A stretch of DNA of 64,000 bases from Flavobacterium sp. H122 (GTDB lineage: Bacteria; Bacteroidota; Bacteroidia; Flavobacteriales; Flavobacteriaceae), in assembly GCF_004959765.1 (NCBI RefSeq), contig NZ_SJZD01000007.1, positions 124,001-188,000 of the forward strand, in the 5' to 3' direction. The notes under the pieces were generated by a model, which did not search any database, was not told the DNA's origin, and worked only from the letters and a program-made list of their open reading frames with translations. Numbering within the stretch: position 1 is the stretch's first letter; every line of letters begins with the position of its first letter. The translations under genes and the position numbers were made by a program. Shown piece by piece: positions 1 to 7,184 of this stretch.

Positions 1-173
1 GAATCTCAATAGGCTATCTAATTGCTACACTAATAGAATTCCAGTTTGCCGTTCCATGGTTGGCAATTATTTCAGCATTTATTGTTTGCTTTATTGTGGC
101 TATTGTTTCTGGTTCTTATCCGGCTTTAAAAGCATCCAAATTAGATCCTATTGAGGCGTTACGTTACGAATAA
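1..173 (+). CDS. FtsX/MacB-type ABC transporter permease, C-terminal fragment
   Basis: Only the last 56 codons are in the window, in the frame ending with TAA at 171-173; the start lies to the left. The fragment holds one hydrophobic helix (about residues 17-37) followed by the motif [25 protein letters not shown] ending, of which [16 protein letters not shown] is the recognisable part. That ending is typical of MacB/FtsX-family permeases, inner-membrane partners of an ABC ATPase that move lipoproteins or peptides or drive mechanotransmission. The exact subfamily cannot be told from the fragment. The next gene follows after 11 bases in the same direction and could be co-transcribed. Confidence 0.8.
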   Translation, partial: ISIGYLIATLIEFQFAVPWLAIISAFIVCFIVAIVSGSYPALKASKLDPIEALRYE

Positions 174-184
174 AAATTACACAA

Positions 185-607
185 ATGGAACAAAGAGATC
201 ATATAGAAAAGCAAATTGAAAAAATTGGTTTATTACTCAACAAACTATTTTCTAAAATTTTAAAATTGAATGATGTTGAATTTTCAAATCAAATAGCTGA
301 AGAAGTTAACACAACATTACTTACAACACTTAATATAAACAGCATTACTTTTAACGAAATACACCCTGATGATTTTATTCATTTTTTACAATTTGAAAAA
401 AACATCAATCCAGCACATTGGGAAGATTTAGCTAACATTTTTTATTCTTTGTTTAAAAAATCAGAAAAAGATTCTGAAGAATATGTCAACACATTGAACA
501 ACTGCCTCATGATTTACAACTATTTGGAAAAATCGGAAGGGACTTTTTCTTTTGAAAGAAATCAAAAAATGAATGAGATTAGAGCTGTATTAAATTTTAA
601 AAAATAA
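185..607 (+). CDS. Small helical protein of unknown function
   Basis: A 140-residue, Glu/Lys/Asn-rich protein that I do not recognise. It looks entirely alpha-helical: an amphipathic N-terminal stretch (about residues 1-45), an Asp/Pro turn near residue 60, and further charged helices to the end. No signal peptide, membrane segment or metal-binding motif is visible. It starts 11 bases after the permease stop and ends one base before the convergent prmC stop, so it probably belongs to the permease transcript. Its composition matches neighbouring genes, with no sign of transfer. Function unassigned. Confidence 0.6.
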   Translation: MEQRDHIEKQIEKIGLLLNKLFSKILKLNDVEFSNQIAEEVNTTLLTTLNINSITFNEIHPDDFIHFLQFEKNINPAHWEDLANIFYSLFKKSEKDSEEYVNTLNNCLMIYNYLEKSEGTFSFERNQKMNEIRAVLNFKK

Positions 608-608
608 T

Positions 609-1463
609 TTAGAAACATCCTCTAATCATTCTATCATTACCATAAATATCTTTTCTAAGTTCAATATTCGAGAAGTGATGATTTTCTAAAAGACTTATCA
701 TTTCCTTGCCCAAATACTGATTAATTTCAAAGTAAAGTGCTCCACTATTTGAAAGATTTTTTTGAGCCAATTGCGTTATTTTTCTGTAAAACAATAAAGC
801 ATCATCATCTTCAACAAACAACGCTAAATGAGGTTCGTAATCTAATACGTTTTTCTTGATTTCTTCTTTTTCAAGATTTCGTACATATGGCGGATTAGAA
901 ACAATAATATCAAATTGCTGACCTAAATCTTCGATTTCCAAAATACTTTGATGCAAAAAATGCACATCAACATTATTAGTCCTGGCATTTCTCTTAGCAA
1001 CTTCTAAAGCTTTTTCAGAAACATCTAGCGCATATACTTCGGCATTAGGCAAATTTTCAGCCAATGAAATAGCAATACAACCTGTTCCGGTACCAATATC
1101 CAATATCTTTAGAGGATTCGTTGATTTGATAATTTGGTTATTTGATAAAATCCAATCGACCAATTCTTCCGTTTCCGGTCTTGGAATAAGTGTATTTTCA
1201 TTAACATAAAAAGGCAACCCGAAAAACTCCGTCTCGCCAAGAATATACTGAATAGGTTTTTGCTCTTTTAATTGCGACAAAACCGTTTCCCATTGCAGCA
1301 ACTGCACAACATCTAATTCGAAATCTGGTTGCATTGCAAAATCGATACGCTTCATTTGATGAAAAGCTTCTAAAACAATATAAAAAAAACTCTCTATTTC
1401 TTTTTCATCATAAATAGAAATCAGTTCGTTGGTAAACTGGGTCTTGTATTCTTTTAACAGCAT
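609..1463 (-). CDS. prmC: Release factor glutamine methyltransferase PrmC (HemK)
   Basis: S-adenosylmethionine-dependent enzyme that N5-methylates the Gln of the GGQ motif in class I release factors RF1/RF2, improving termination in the cytoplasm. The 284 residues match the usual family length. A helical N-terminal substrate-recognition domain (about 1-90) precedes a Rossmann methyltransferase domain with the SAM-binding motif LDIGTGTGCIA and the diagnostic catalytic NPPY motif in IVSNPPYVRN. It ends one base from the convergent 185-607 gene. An acetyltransferase gene lies 54 bases upstream on the same strand and may share its transcript. Confident by motif. Confidence 0.95.
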   Translation of the reverse strand: MLLKEYKTQFTNELISIYDEKEIESFFYIVLEAFHQMKRIDFAMQPDFELDVVQLLQWETVLSQLKEQKPIQYILGETEFFGLPFYVNENTLIPRPETEELVDWILSNNQIIKSTNPLKILDIGTGTGCIAISLAENLPNAEVYALDVSEKALEVAKRNARTNNVDVHFLHQSILEIEDLGQQFDIIVSNPPYVRNLEKEEIKKNVLDYEPHLALFVEDDDALLFYRKITQLAQKNLSNSGALYFEINQYLGKEMISLLENHHFSNIELRKDIYGNDRMIRGCF

Positions 1464-1517
1464 TTTGAAATTTCTAGTTATTTGTTATTTGGAGTTTGCT
1501 ATTTTGCATTTGTCCTT

Positions 1518-1994
1518 TTACAACGTTTTTATCATCCAAACCGGACATGCCGAATGCCCTGTACACCCCATAGGTTTATCTAAATATTCGAATCCGGTTT
1601 TTCGATACAATTTTTGCGCGGCTTCCATATAAGGCATGGTTTCCAAATAACATTGCTTGAACCCTAATTCTTTTGCCTTTGTTAAACACACCTCCATCAT
1701 TTGTGAACCTATCCCTAAACCTCTTGTCTCAGGAAGAAAATACATCTTTTGTAACTCACAAACATCCGGAGTACCATTAGCCAAAGGTGAAATCCCCGCC
1801 ACTCCTATGATTATGCCTTCATTTTCCACAACAAAATATGCTGAATTTGGTTTTTGATACGCTTCATACATAGTATCAAGTTCAGGGTCAGCATAAGCTG
1901 TACCAACTTTTGGCACATTTAACTCTTCCAGAACAGTTCGGACAACTTTGGCTACCTGAATATTATCCTGTGCCTGTATTTCTCTAATCAACAT
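1518..1994 (-). CDS. GNAT-family N-acetyltransferase
   Basis: A 158-residue single-domain GCN5-related acetyltransferase, transferring acetyl from acetyl-CoA to an unknown amine. The acetyl-CoA pyrophosphate loop is seen as LPETRGLGIGSQMM (about residues 88-101, the Q/RxxGxG/A pattern), followed by LGFKQCYLETMP and a C-terminal AAQKLYRKTGFEYL that closes the fold. The substrate cannot be inferred. It is divergent from ribD with only 25 bases between starts. A TATTTTTG element on this strand lies inside the ribD coding region (2032-2039), giving a predicted leader of roughly 35 bases. Confidence 0.88.
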   Translation of the reverse strand: MLIREIQAQDNIQVAKVVRTVLEELNVPKVGTAYADPELDTMYEAYQKPNSAYFVVENEGIIIGVAGISPLANGTPDVCELQKMYFLPETRGLGIGSQMMEVCLTKAKELGFKQCYLETMPYMEAAQKLYRKTGFEYLDKPMGCTGHSACPVWMIKTL

Positions 1995-2007
1995 AAAATT
2001 AAAAGCT

Positions 2008-2015
2008 TATTTTTG
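2008..2015 (+). promoter_or_regulatory. Putative -7 promoter element for ribD
   Basis: TATTTTTG matches the Bacteroidetes sigma-A -7 consensus TAnnTTTG. No clear -33 TTTG is seen at the usual distance. Initiation a few bases downstream would fall at about 2019-2021, on or next to the GTG start of ribD at 2020, implying a leaderless or nearly leaderless mRNA. Confidence 0.5.
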
Positions 2016-2019
2016 TGAT

Positions 2020-3027
2020 GTGAAGATACATCAAAAATACATATCGCGTTGCATCGAATTAGCTAAAAATGGTTTAGGAACCACTTATCCCAATCCTTTG
2101 GTAGGCAGTGTAGTTGTTCACAATAACAAAATCATTGGCGAAGGCTGGCATAGAAAAGCCGGCGAACCACATGCTGAAGTCAATGCCGTAAATTCGGTCA
2201 AAGACAAATCGCTTCTAAAAGAATCAACCATATATGTAAGTTTGGAACCTTGCAGCCATTTTGGAAAAACTCCACCTTGTGCCGACTTAATAATCGCACA
2301 TCAAATCCCGAATGTAGTCATAGGAACCATTGACCCATTTGCAAAAGTTTGCGGTGCAGGAATTGAAAAGCTTAAAAATGCAGGATGCAATGTAATTGTT
2401 GGCGTTTTAGAAAACGAATGCAATTTATTAAACAAACGCTTTTTTACTTTTCATCAAAAAAAACGTCCCTATATTATTTTAAAATGGGCCGAAACCATTG
2501 ACGGGTTTATTTCACCCTCAACCAAGGAAGAAAATAAACCTGTATGGATTACCAATCAATACTCCCGTCAATTGGTTCATAAATGGCGAACCGAAGAACA
2601 AGCAATACTTGTAGGCACCCAAACTGTGATTGATGACAATCCAAAATTGAATGTCAGGGATTGGTCCGGAAACAATCCTGTAAGAGTAGTTTTAGACAGA
2701 AAGCATAAAATTTCAAAAGAAAGTCATATATTTGATAATTCGGCTTCTACGATTTTGATAGACGAATCAACAATTGATTTTACAAAAAATACCGTAAATC
2801 AAATAATTGAAACACTATATCAAAACAATATTCAATCAGTAATTATTGAAGGTGGAAGCAAAACTTTACAAGGTTTTATCAATGAAAATGTATGGGATGA
2901 AGCCCGAATTTTCAGAGGTAAAAACTCTTTTCCAAATGGAACGAAAGCTCCGGAGATAAGTGGAAAACTTGTAAAAAGAGAAATTATAATAGATGATGAA
3001 CTTTTAATTTTTTCAAATTATGATTAA
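2020..3027 (+). CDS. ribD: Bifunctional riboflavin biosynthesis deaminase/reductase RibD
   Basis: Catalyses the second and third steps of riboflavin synthesis: deamination of the pyrimidine intermediate, then NADPH-dependent reduction of the ribosyl side chain. The N-terminal cytidine-deaminase-like domain carries the zinc site HAE (H51, E53) and PCSHFGKTPPC (C78, C87). The C-terminal RibD reductase domain (about 148-335) includes IIEGGSKTLQGF. At 335 residues it is slightly shorter than the E. coli enzyme. The start is GTG at 2020; no upstream in-frame ATG exists, and the N-terminus from this codon matches the family (ISRCIELAKNGLGTTYPNP). It overlaps the next gene by 8 bases. Confidence 0.95.
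   Translation: MKIHQKYISRCIELAKNGLGTTYPNPLVGSVVVHNNKIIGEGWHRKAGEPHAEVNAVNSVKDKSLLKESTIYVSLEPCSHFGKTPPCADLIIAHQIPNVVIGTIDPFAKVCGAGIEKLKNAGCNVIVGVLENECNLLNKRFFTFHQKKRPYIILKWAETIDGFISPSTKEENKPVWITNQYSRQLVHKWRTEEQAILVGTQTVIDDNPKLNVRDWSGNNPVRVVLDRKHKISKESHIFDNSASTILIDESTIDFTKNTVNQIIETLYQNNIQSVIIEGGSKTLQGFINENVWDEARIFRGKNSFPNGTKAPEISGKLVKREIIIDDELLIFSNYD
2032..2039 (-). promoter_or_regulatory. Putative -7 promoter element for the 1518-1994 acetyltransferase
   Basis: Read on the minus strand the sequence is TATTTTTG, matching TAnnTTTG. It lies within the first codons of ribD and faces the ribD -7 element 17 bases away. A start near 2028 would leave a 34-base leader before the acetyltransferase ATG. 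Confidence 0.45.
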
Positions 3028-3646
3028 TACTATTATTTTCGATTTTGGCGATGTATTAATGGATTTAGATAAAAATGCATCTTTAGAAGCGTTAAAAAAG
3101 CTTGGCTTACAATCCTGGAATGAAGAAATAGATAAAGTAAATCAACAATTTGAAAAAGGAAAAATCACCGAAGTTCAATTCATGATTGAAATGAAAAAAC
3201 TAATGCCCAATGCTTCGATAGATGATATCAGAGCTGCCTGGAATTCTGTTTTGATTGACTTCCCTTTGGCTCGATTAGAGTTTCTTCAAAAATTATCACA
3301 CAAATACCGTTTATTCCTTTTAAGCAATACCGATGAGATTCATATCGCAAAATTTGAACATCGGGTAGGAATGACTTTTGCCCGTGAATTTTATCAATGC
3401 TTTGAAAAAGTGTATTTTTCTTTTGAGATAGGTTACCGCAAACCGGAACCAGAAGCTTTCAGTTTCATTATCAACAAACATGAATTAAACCCAAAACGCA
3501 CTTTGTTTATTGACGACAAAAAGACCAATACTGATATCGCTGCGTCTTTAGGAATGCATGTCTGGAATTTACAAGTTGGTTCAGAAGATATCACTGATCT
3601 TTTTTCAAAAAAAGAAATTCCATTCCCCGCACTGTCTAAACTTTAA
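3020..3646 (+). CDS. HAD-superfamily (subfamily IA) hydrolase
   Basis: A 208-residue haloacid-dehalogenase-like phosphatase. Motif I is IIFDFGDVL with nucleophile D8; the +2 residue is Gly, as in YihX-type glucose-1-phosphatases, rather than the usual acid/base Asp. Motif II is LLSNTDE, motif III Lys is in YRKPEPEAF, and motif IV is LFIDDKKTNTDIA. A helical cap sits at about residues 18-85. Family knowledge suggests a sugar-phosphate or similar small phosphoester substrate, not determinable here. The ATG overlaps the end of ribD by 8 bases, so the two are co-transcribed; a role in dephosphorylating the RibD product (a step done by HAD enzymes elsewhere) is possible but only inferred from position. 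Confidence 0.88.
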   Translation: MINTIIFDFGDVLMDLDKNASLEALKKLGLQSWNEEIDKVNQQFEKGKITEVQFMIEMKKLMPNASIDDIRAAWNSVLIDFPLARLEFLQKLSHKYRLFLLSNTDEIHIAKFEHRVGMTFAREFYQCFEKVYFSFEIGYRKPEPEAFSFIINKHELNPKRTLFIDDKKTNTDIAASLGMHVWNLQVGSEDITDLFSKKEIPFPALSKL

Positions 3647-3671
3647 GACAGCATTTAAAATAAAAATATAA

Positions 3672-3679
3672 TACTTTTG
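3672..3679 (+). promoter_or_regulatory. Putative -7 promoter element for the IMPACT-family gene
   Basis: TACTTTTG fits TAnnTTTG exactly. Predicted initiation is near 3684, about a dozen bases before the TTG start at 3696. No convincing -33 element is visible. Confidence 0.5.
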
Positions 3680-3695
3680 CACTCAAATTATTCCA

Positions 3696-4304
3696 TTGAG
3701 TACAACCGACACATATAAAACTATAGAAGAAGCTTCGCCCGAAACATTGTTTAAAGAAAAGAACAGCAAGTTTTACGGATATGCTTTCCCTGTTACTTCA
3801 GAAGAAGAAATCAAATCCCATATTGAACATTTAAAAAAAGTACATTTTTCTGCACGCCATTGGTGTTATGCCTGGCAATTAGGCACAACAAAAACCCAAT
3901 ACCGCGCCAACGATGACGGAGAACCCAACAACAGCGCCGGCATGCCTATTTACGGACAAATTCAATCGTTTGATGTCACTAATGTTTTAGTGGTAGTAGT
4001 CCGTTATTTTGGTGGAGTAAAATTAGGCGTTGGCGGACTTATTTCCGCTTATCGCGAAGGTGCAAAGCTAGCTTTGGAAGCATCGGCTATTATTGAAAAA
4101 ACAATAGATATACATTTCAGCATTACTTTCGATTACAAAAACATGAATAAAGTCATGCGTGTTATCAAAGAAAAGAACCTCAACATTGTTTCCCAGAAAA
4201 TGGAAGAAAGCTGCCAGATCGAAATTTCAACCCGTAAAAAAAATGCCGAAATGATTTTCGACATTTTCACTAATTTATTTGAAGTGGAAATTGAAGAACT
4301 TTAA
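3696..4304 (+). CDS. YigZ/IMPACT-family protein
   Basis: A 202-residue member of the UPF0029/IMPACT family, related to yeast Yih1 and E. coli YigZ, whose biochemical role in bacteria is unsettled. The conserved N-terminal domain shows FYGYAFPV, ARHWCYAW, NDDGEPNNSAGMPI and VVVVRYFGGVKLGVGGL (about residues 24-120). The C-terminal ferredoxin-like domain spans about 135-200. It starts with TTG at 3696: no ATG is available before the conserved TYKTIEEASPE region, and a -7 promoter element ends 16 bases upstream. It converges with the thioesterase gene, overlapping it by 4 bases at the stops. Confidence 0.9.
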   Translation: MSTTDTYKTIEEASPETLFKEKNSKFYGYAFPVTSEEEIKSHIEHLKKVHFSARHWCYAWQLGTTKTQYRANDDGEPNNSAGMPIYGQIQSFDVTNVLVVVVRYFGGVKLGVGGLISAYREGAKLALEASAIIEKTIDIHFSITFDYKNMNKVMRVIKEKNLNIVSQKMEESCQIEISTRKKNAEMIFDIFTNLFEVEIEEL

Positions 4305-4702
4305 GCTTCGACAATCAATTCTTTTAGATACTCAGGAGGCAAAGTTGGACGTCCGGTTTTGGCATCTACAAACACCAAAATTGAATTACCGGTTGTTAAT
4401 AACTCACCCGTTTCATTGAACACTTCATAATCAAATTCAATTTTGACTGATTTTTGACTTTTAAAGATTGTCCGTATTGTTAATAAATCATCATAACGCG
4501 CCGGTTTTTTATAATTCATAGACAAAGAAACCAACGGAAGCATAATTCCGTTTTCTTCCATCCATTTATACGAAACCCCCAGGTTTCTCAACCACTCCAC
4601 ACGTCCCATTTCAAAATACTGAGCGTAATTACCGTGGTACACTACAGCCATTTGATCGGTTTCAGCATAGCGAACCCGCACTTGAATTTCATGAATTTTC
4701 AT
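4301..4702 (-). CDS. Acyl-CoA thioesterase, 4-hydroxybenzoyl-CoA thioesterase (YbgC) family
   Basis: Hot-dog-fold thioesterase of 133 residues that hydrolyses acyl-CoA or acyl-ACP thioesters. The family signature is near the start: VRVRYAETDQMAVVYHGNY, containing the catalytic-region Asp (ETDQ) and Tyr-His, followed by FEMGRVEWLRNLG. I chose the ATG at 4700-4702 (MKIHEIQVR). The frame stays open up to 4840, but the upstream part is a Lys/Phe-rich AT run with no family similarity, and dnaA diverges there. The substrate is not known; YbgC proteins act on short-chain or phospholipid-related acyl-CoAs. Confidence 0.9.
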   Translation of the reverse strand: MKIHEIQVRVRYAETDQMAVVYHGNYAQYFEMGRVEWLRNLGVSYKWMEENGIMLPLVSLSMNYKKPARYDDLLTIRTIFKSQKSVKIEFDYEVFNETGELLTTGNSILVFVDAKTGRPTLPPEYLKELIVEA

Positions 4703-4901
4703 ACGCATTTTCTTAAAAAAAATTTCACCCTTTGTTAACCCCAACAAACAGTCATAAGACAATTTTTTGATAAAATCAATATGAAAAAAATTTTTTTTTA
4801 AAGATTTTATCAAGGATATTTGCTTTCCCAATCCACTCAACTTCTTGACTTATTTGAATCAAGAAAAAAACTAAAAACTAACAAGTATAAGAATGCATAC
4901 A

Positions 4902-6329
4902 ATGAATAAAACTGCGGAATCAGTATGGGCTAATTGTCTGTCTTTTATAAAGGACAACATTCAGGAGCAAGCTTACAAAACATGGTTTGAACCTATTAAG
5001 GCAGTGGAGCTTACTGACAGCGCTTTATATATTCAGGTACCTTCTAAATTCTTCTACGAATGGCTGGAAGAACACTATGTTAAGTTATTAAAAGTAGCAT
5101 TACAAAAAGAACTTGGTAAAAGCGCGAAGTTACTATATAAAATTAAAATGGAAAACCCTTACGGGAACAAACTTCCATTCACACAGCAAATCCCTAGTGC
5201 CGATAGAACTCCGGTTAAAACTCAAGAAATTGATGTCCCTGTACAACAAAAAAACCCTGAGTTAAAAAACCCGTTTATCATCCCAGGCATTCGTAACATA
5301 AAAATCGAATCACAATTAAATGCAAGTTATAGTTTTGACAATTTCCTTGAAGGAGACTCAAATCGCTTAGCTCGTAGTGCCGGTATGGCTGTTGCAAACA
5401 AACCGGGAGGTACTTCTTTCAATCCATTATTAATCTTTGGAGGCGTTGGATTAGGGAAAACACACTTAGCACATGCAATTGGTGTAGAAATCAAAGAAAA
5501 ATTCCCTGAAAAAACCGTTTTATACATTTCAGCTGAAATTTTCACGCAGCAATATATAGACTCTGTTAAGAAAAATACTCGAAATGATTTCATTCATTTC
5601 TACCAATTAATCGATGTATTAATCATTGATGATGTGCAGTTCCTTTCTGGAAAATCAGGAACACAAGATGTATTTTTCCACATCTTCAATCATTTACACC
5701 AAAATGGGAAACAGGTTATCCTGACTTCTGATAAAGCCCCTGTAGACATGCAGGATATCGAACAACGTTTGTTATCTCGCTTCAAATGGGGATTATCAGC
5801 TGAATTACACCAACCTGATTACGAAACAAGAGTTTCTATCCTTAAAAACATTTTGTTCCGTGACGGTGTGGAAATGCCTGATGAAATTATTGAATATGTA
5901 GCCCGCAACATCAAATCAAATGTACGCGAACTTGAAGGCGCTATTATTTCATTAATTGCACAATCTTCTTTCAACAAAAAAGAAGTAACGATTGATTTAG
6001 CCAAACAAGTTGTTGAGAAATTTGTTAAGAATGTTAAGCGTGAGATTTCAATTGATTATATTCAAAAAGTGGTTTCGGATTATTTCCAATTGGATGTAGC
6101 TACGTTACAGTCACAAACCAGAAAACGCCATGTTGTTCAGGCACGTCAGCTTGCAATGTTCTTTGCCAAGAAGTTCACAAAGGCCTCTTTAGCAAATATT
6201 GGCTCGCAAATTGGTGACCGTGACCACGCTACGGTTTTACACGCTTGTAAAACGGTTGACAATTTAGTTACCACTGACAAACAATTCAAGAAATTTGTTG
6301 AAGACATCAACAAAAAACTTTCTTTATAA
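4902..6329 (+). CDS. dnaA: Chromosomal replication initiator protein DnaA
   Basis: AAA+ ATPase that binds DnaA boxes at oriC and melts the origin to load the helicase. The 475 residues show domain I (VWANCLSFIKDNI...), a short linker, the AAA+ domain with Walker A GGVGLGKTHLAHA (about residue 180) and Walker B LIIDDVQFLSGK (about 241), and the C-terminal DNA-binding domain with the DnaA signature IGDRDHATVLHACK. The ATG at 4902 (MNKTAESVW) fits relatives better than the in-frame ATG at 4893. No dnaN or recF follows, as is usual in Bacteroidetes. The stop overlaps the next ATG by one base. Confidence 0.97.
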   Translation: MNKTAESVWANCLSFIKDNIQEQAYKTWFEPIKAVELTDSALYIQVPSKFFYEWLEEHYVKLLKVALQKELGKSAKLLYKIKMENPYGNKLPFTQQIPSADRTPVKTQEIDVPVQQKNPELKNPFIIPGIRNIKIESQLNASYSFDNFLEGDSNRLARSAGMAVANKPGGTSFNPLLIFGGVGLGKTHLAHAIGVEIKEKFPEKTVLYISAEIFTQQYIDSVKKNTRNDFIHFYQLIDVLIIDDVQFLSGKSGTQDVFFHIFNHLHQNGKQVILTSDKAPVDMQDIEQRLLSRFKWGLSAELHQPDYETRVSILKNILFRDGVEMPDEIIEYVARNIKSNVRELEGAIISLIAQSSFNKKEVTIDLAKQVVEKFVKNVKREISIDYIQKVVSDYFQLDVATLQSQTRKRHVVQARQLAMFFAKKFTKASLANIGSQIGDRDHATVLHACKTVDNLVTTDKQFKKFVEDINKKLSL

Positions 6330-6787
6330 TGGCTAAAAAAATTCTGATGGTATGCTTGGGGAATATTTGTCGCTCTCCATTAGCAGAAGGTATTTTGCGT
6401 TCTAAACTATCAGAAAAATTCACAGTTGATTCAGCAGGAACAGGAGGCTGGCATGCAGGCGAACAACCTGACAAACGCTCTATCCAAACCGCAAGAAACA
6501 GAGGAATTGATATAACGTATCAAAAAGCCAGAAAATTTAAAAAGACTGATTTTGAAAATTTTGACTACATCTATGTTATGGATAATCAAAATTACAAAGA
6601 CGTTTTATCTCAAGCCGAAAGCGAAAATCACAAAAACAAAGTCCAGCTTATTTTAGAAGAAATATTCCCAGGAGAGCGTGTAGACGTCCCTGACCCCTAC
6701 TATGGAGGCCAGGACGGTTTTGAAAAGGTTTACGACATGCTTGATGAAGCTTGCAACTCTATTGCAACTAAGCTTCAAAAAAATTAA
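6329..6787 (+). CDS. Low-molecular-weight protein tyrosine phosphatase
   Basis: A 152-residue cytoplasmic phosphatase. The P-loop CLGNICRS gives the C-X5-R signature (C9, R15), and the general-acid Asp lies in VPDPYYGG (D122 followed by P123). Two Tyr residues after the Asp-Pro are typical of the class. Bacterial relatives act on tyrosine kinases and polysaccharide regulators, or on small phosphates; the target here is unknown. The ATG overlaps the dnaA stop in TAATG, so translation is probably coupled and the two genes share a transcript. Confidence 0.93.
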   Translation: MAKKILMVCLGNICRSPLAEGILRSKLSEKFTVDSAGTGGWHAGEQPDKRSIQTARNRGIDITYQKARKFKKTDFENFDYIYVMDNQNYKDVLSQAESENHKNKVQLILEEIFPGERVDVPDPYYGGQDGFEKVYDMLDEACNSIATKLQKN

Positions 6788-6879
6788 AACCCTCTAAAAA
6801 CCATTGCATAGATAAACAGAAGCACTAAAAGACCTATACCAATGCTTCTAAAAATTTCTTTCCAATCGTATTTTTTCAT
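6784..6879 (-). CDS. Putative 31-residue single-pass membrane protein
   Basis: A short frame on the minus strand: ATG at 6877-6879, stop TAA at 6784-6786. The peptide has a charged, aromatic start (MKKYDWKEIFRS) followed by a helix of about 16 hydrophobic residues (IGIGLLVLLFIYAMVF) and the tail RGF. The positive-inside charge pattern and absence of rare-codon junk suggest a real small membrane protein rather than chance, but there is no homology evidence. It is antisense to the last 4 bases of the phosphatase gene. Function unknown; it could also be spurious. Confidence 0.45.
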   Translation of the reverse strand: MKKYDWKEIFRSIGIGLLVLLFIYAMVFRGF

Positions 6880-7155
6880 AGCGTAAAAATTGTTTCTTTT
6901 GCAAATAAAACAAAATCTATGACATCTCCATAATTAATTTGTTTTTAAATAACAAATTAGCCGAAGGAACATATATTGACATACAACAATAGACAAAAAG
7001 CCTTTAAGGCTGAAAGCTCACCAAAACAACAACAATTAATTCATTTGCCACAAATTTCACAAATCAGCACGAATTAATTTGTGAAGATTCGTGAAATTCG
7101 TGGCTATTTTTTTAGAACCTAAAAGGAAAAATGCACTAAAGTGCATAGTTTTAAT
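6880..7155. other. Intergenic region with small palindromes
   Basis: No gene is seen in these 276 bases. The region holds a 13-base palindrome AGCCTTTAAGGCT (6999-7011), a larger imperfect palindrome (listed separately at 7047-7104) and a 16-base hairpin ATGCACT-AA-AGTGCAT (7131-7146) just upstream of a -7 promoter element. None has a U-run that would make it a good terminator for the plus-strand dnaA-phosphatase transcript. Confidence 0.5.
7047..7104. repeat. Dispersed palindromic repeat, copy 1 (GCCACGAAT core)
   Basis: The left arm, 19 bases at 7047-7065, is complementary to the right arm at 7086-7104 at 17 of 19 positions, with a 20-base loop. The right arm read in reverse begins GCCACGAATTTCACGAAT. 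A second palindrome with the same core lies at 18095-18181, so this looks like a member of a dispersed intergenic family rather than a gene-specific hairpin. Confidence 0.7.
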
Positions 7156-7163
7156 TATTTTTG
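7156..7163 (+). promoter_or_regulatory. Putative -7 promoter element for the methylase gene
   Basis: TATTTTTG matches TAnnTTTG. Predicted initiation near 7168 leaves about 17 bases before ATG 7185 and excludes the TTG at 7161, which lies inside the element, as the start. Confidence 0.5.
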
Positions 7164-7184
7164 GGACCAATAAATTTTACATCC

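Noticed and set aside
3020..3646. HAD hydrolase as inactive because the second motif-I Asp is missing
   Set aside because: YihX-like HAD phosphatases also have Gly at that place and are active, so loss of function is not implied.
4703..4901. Possible origin of replication upstream of dnaA
   Set aside because: The gap is AT-rich, but no TTATCCACA-like DnaA boxes were found in it or in the gap after the phosphatase gene.
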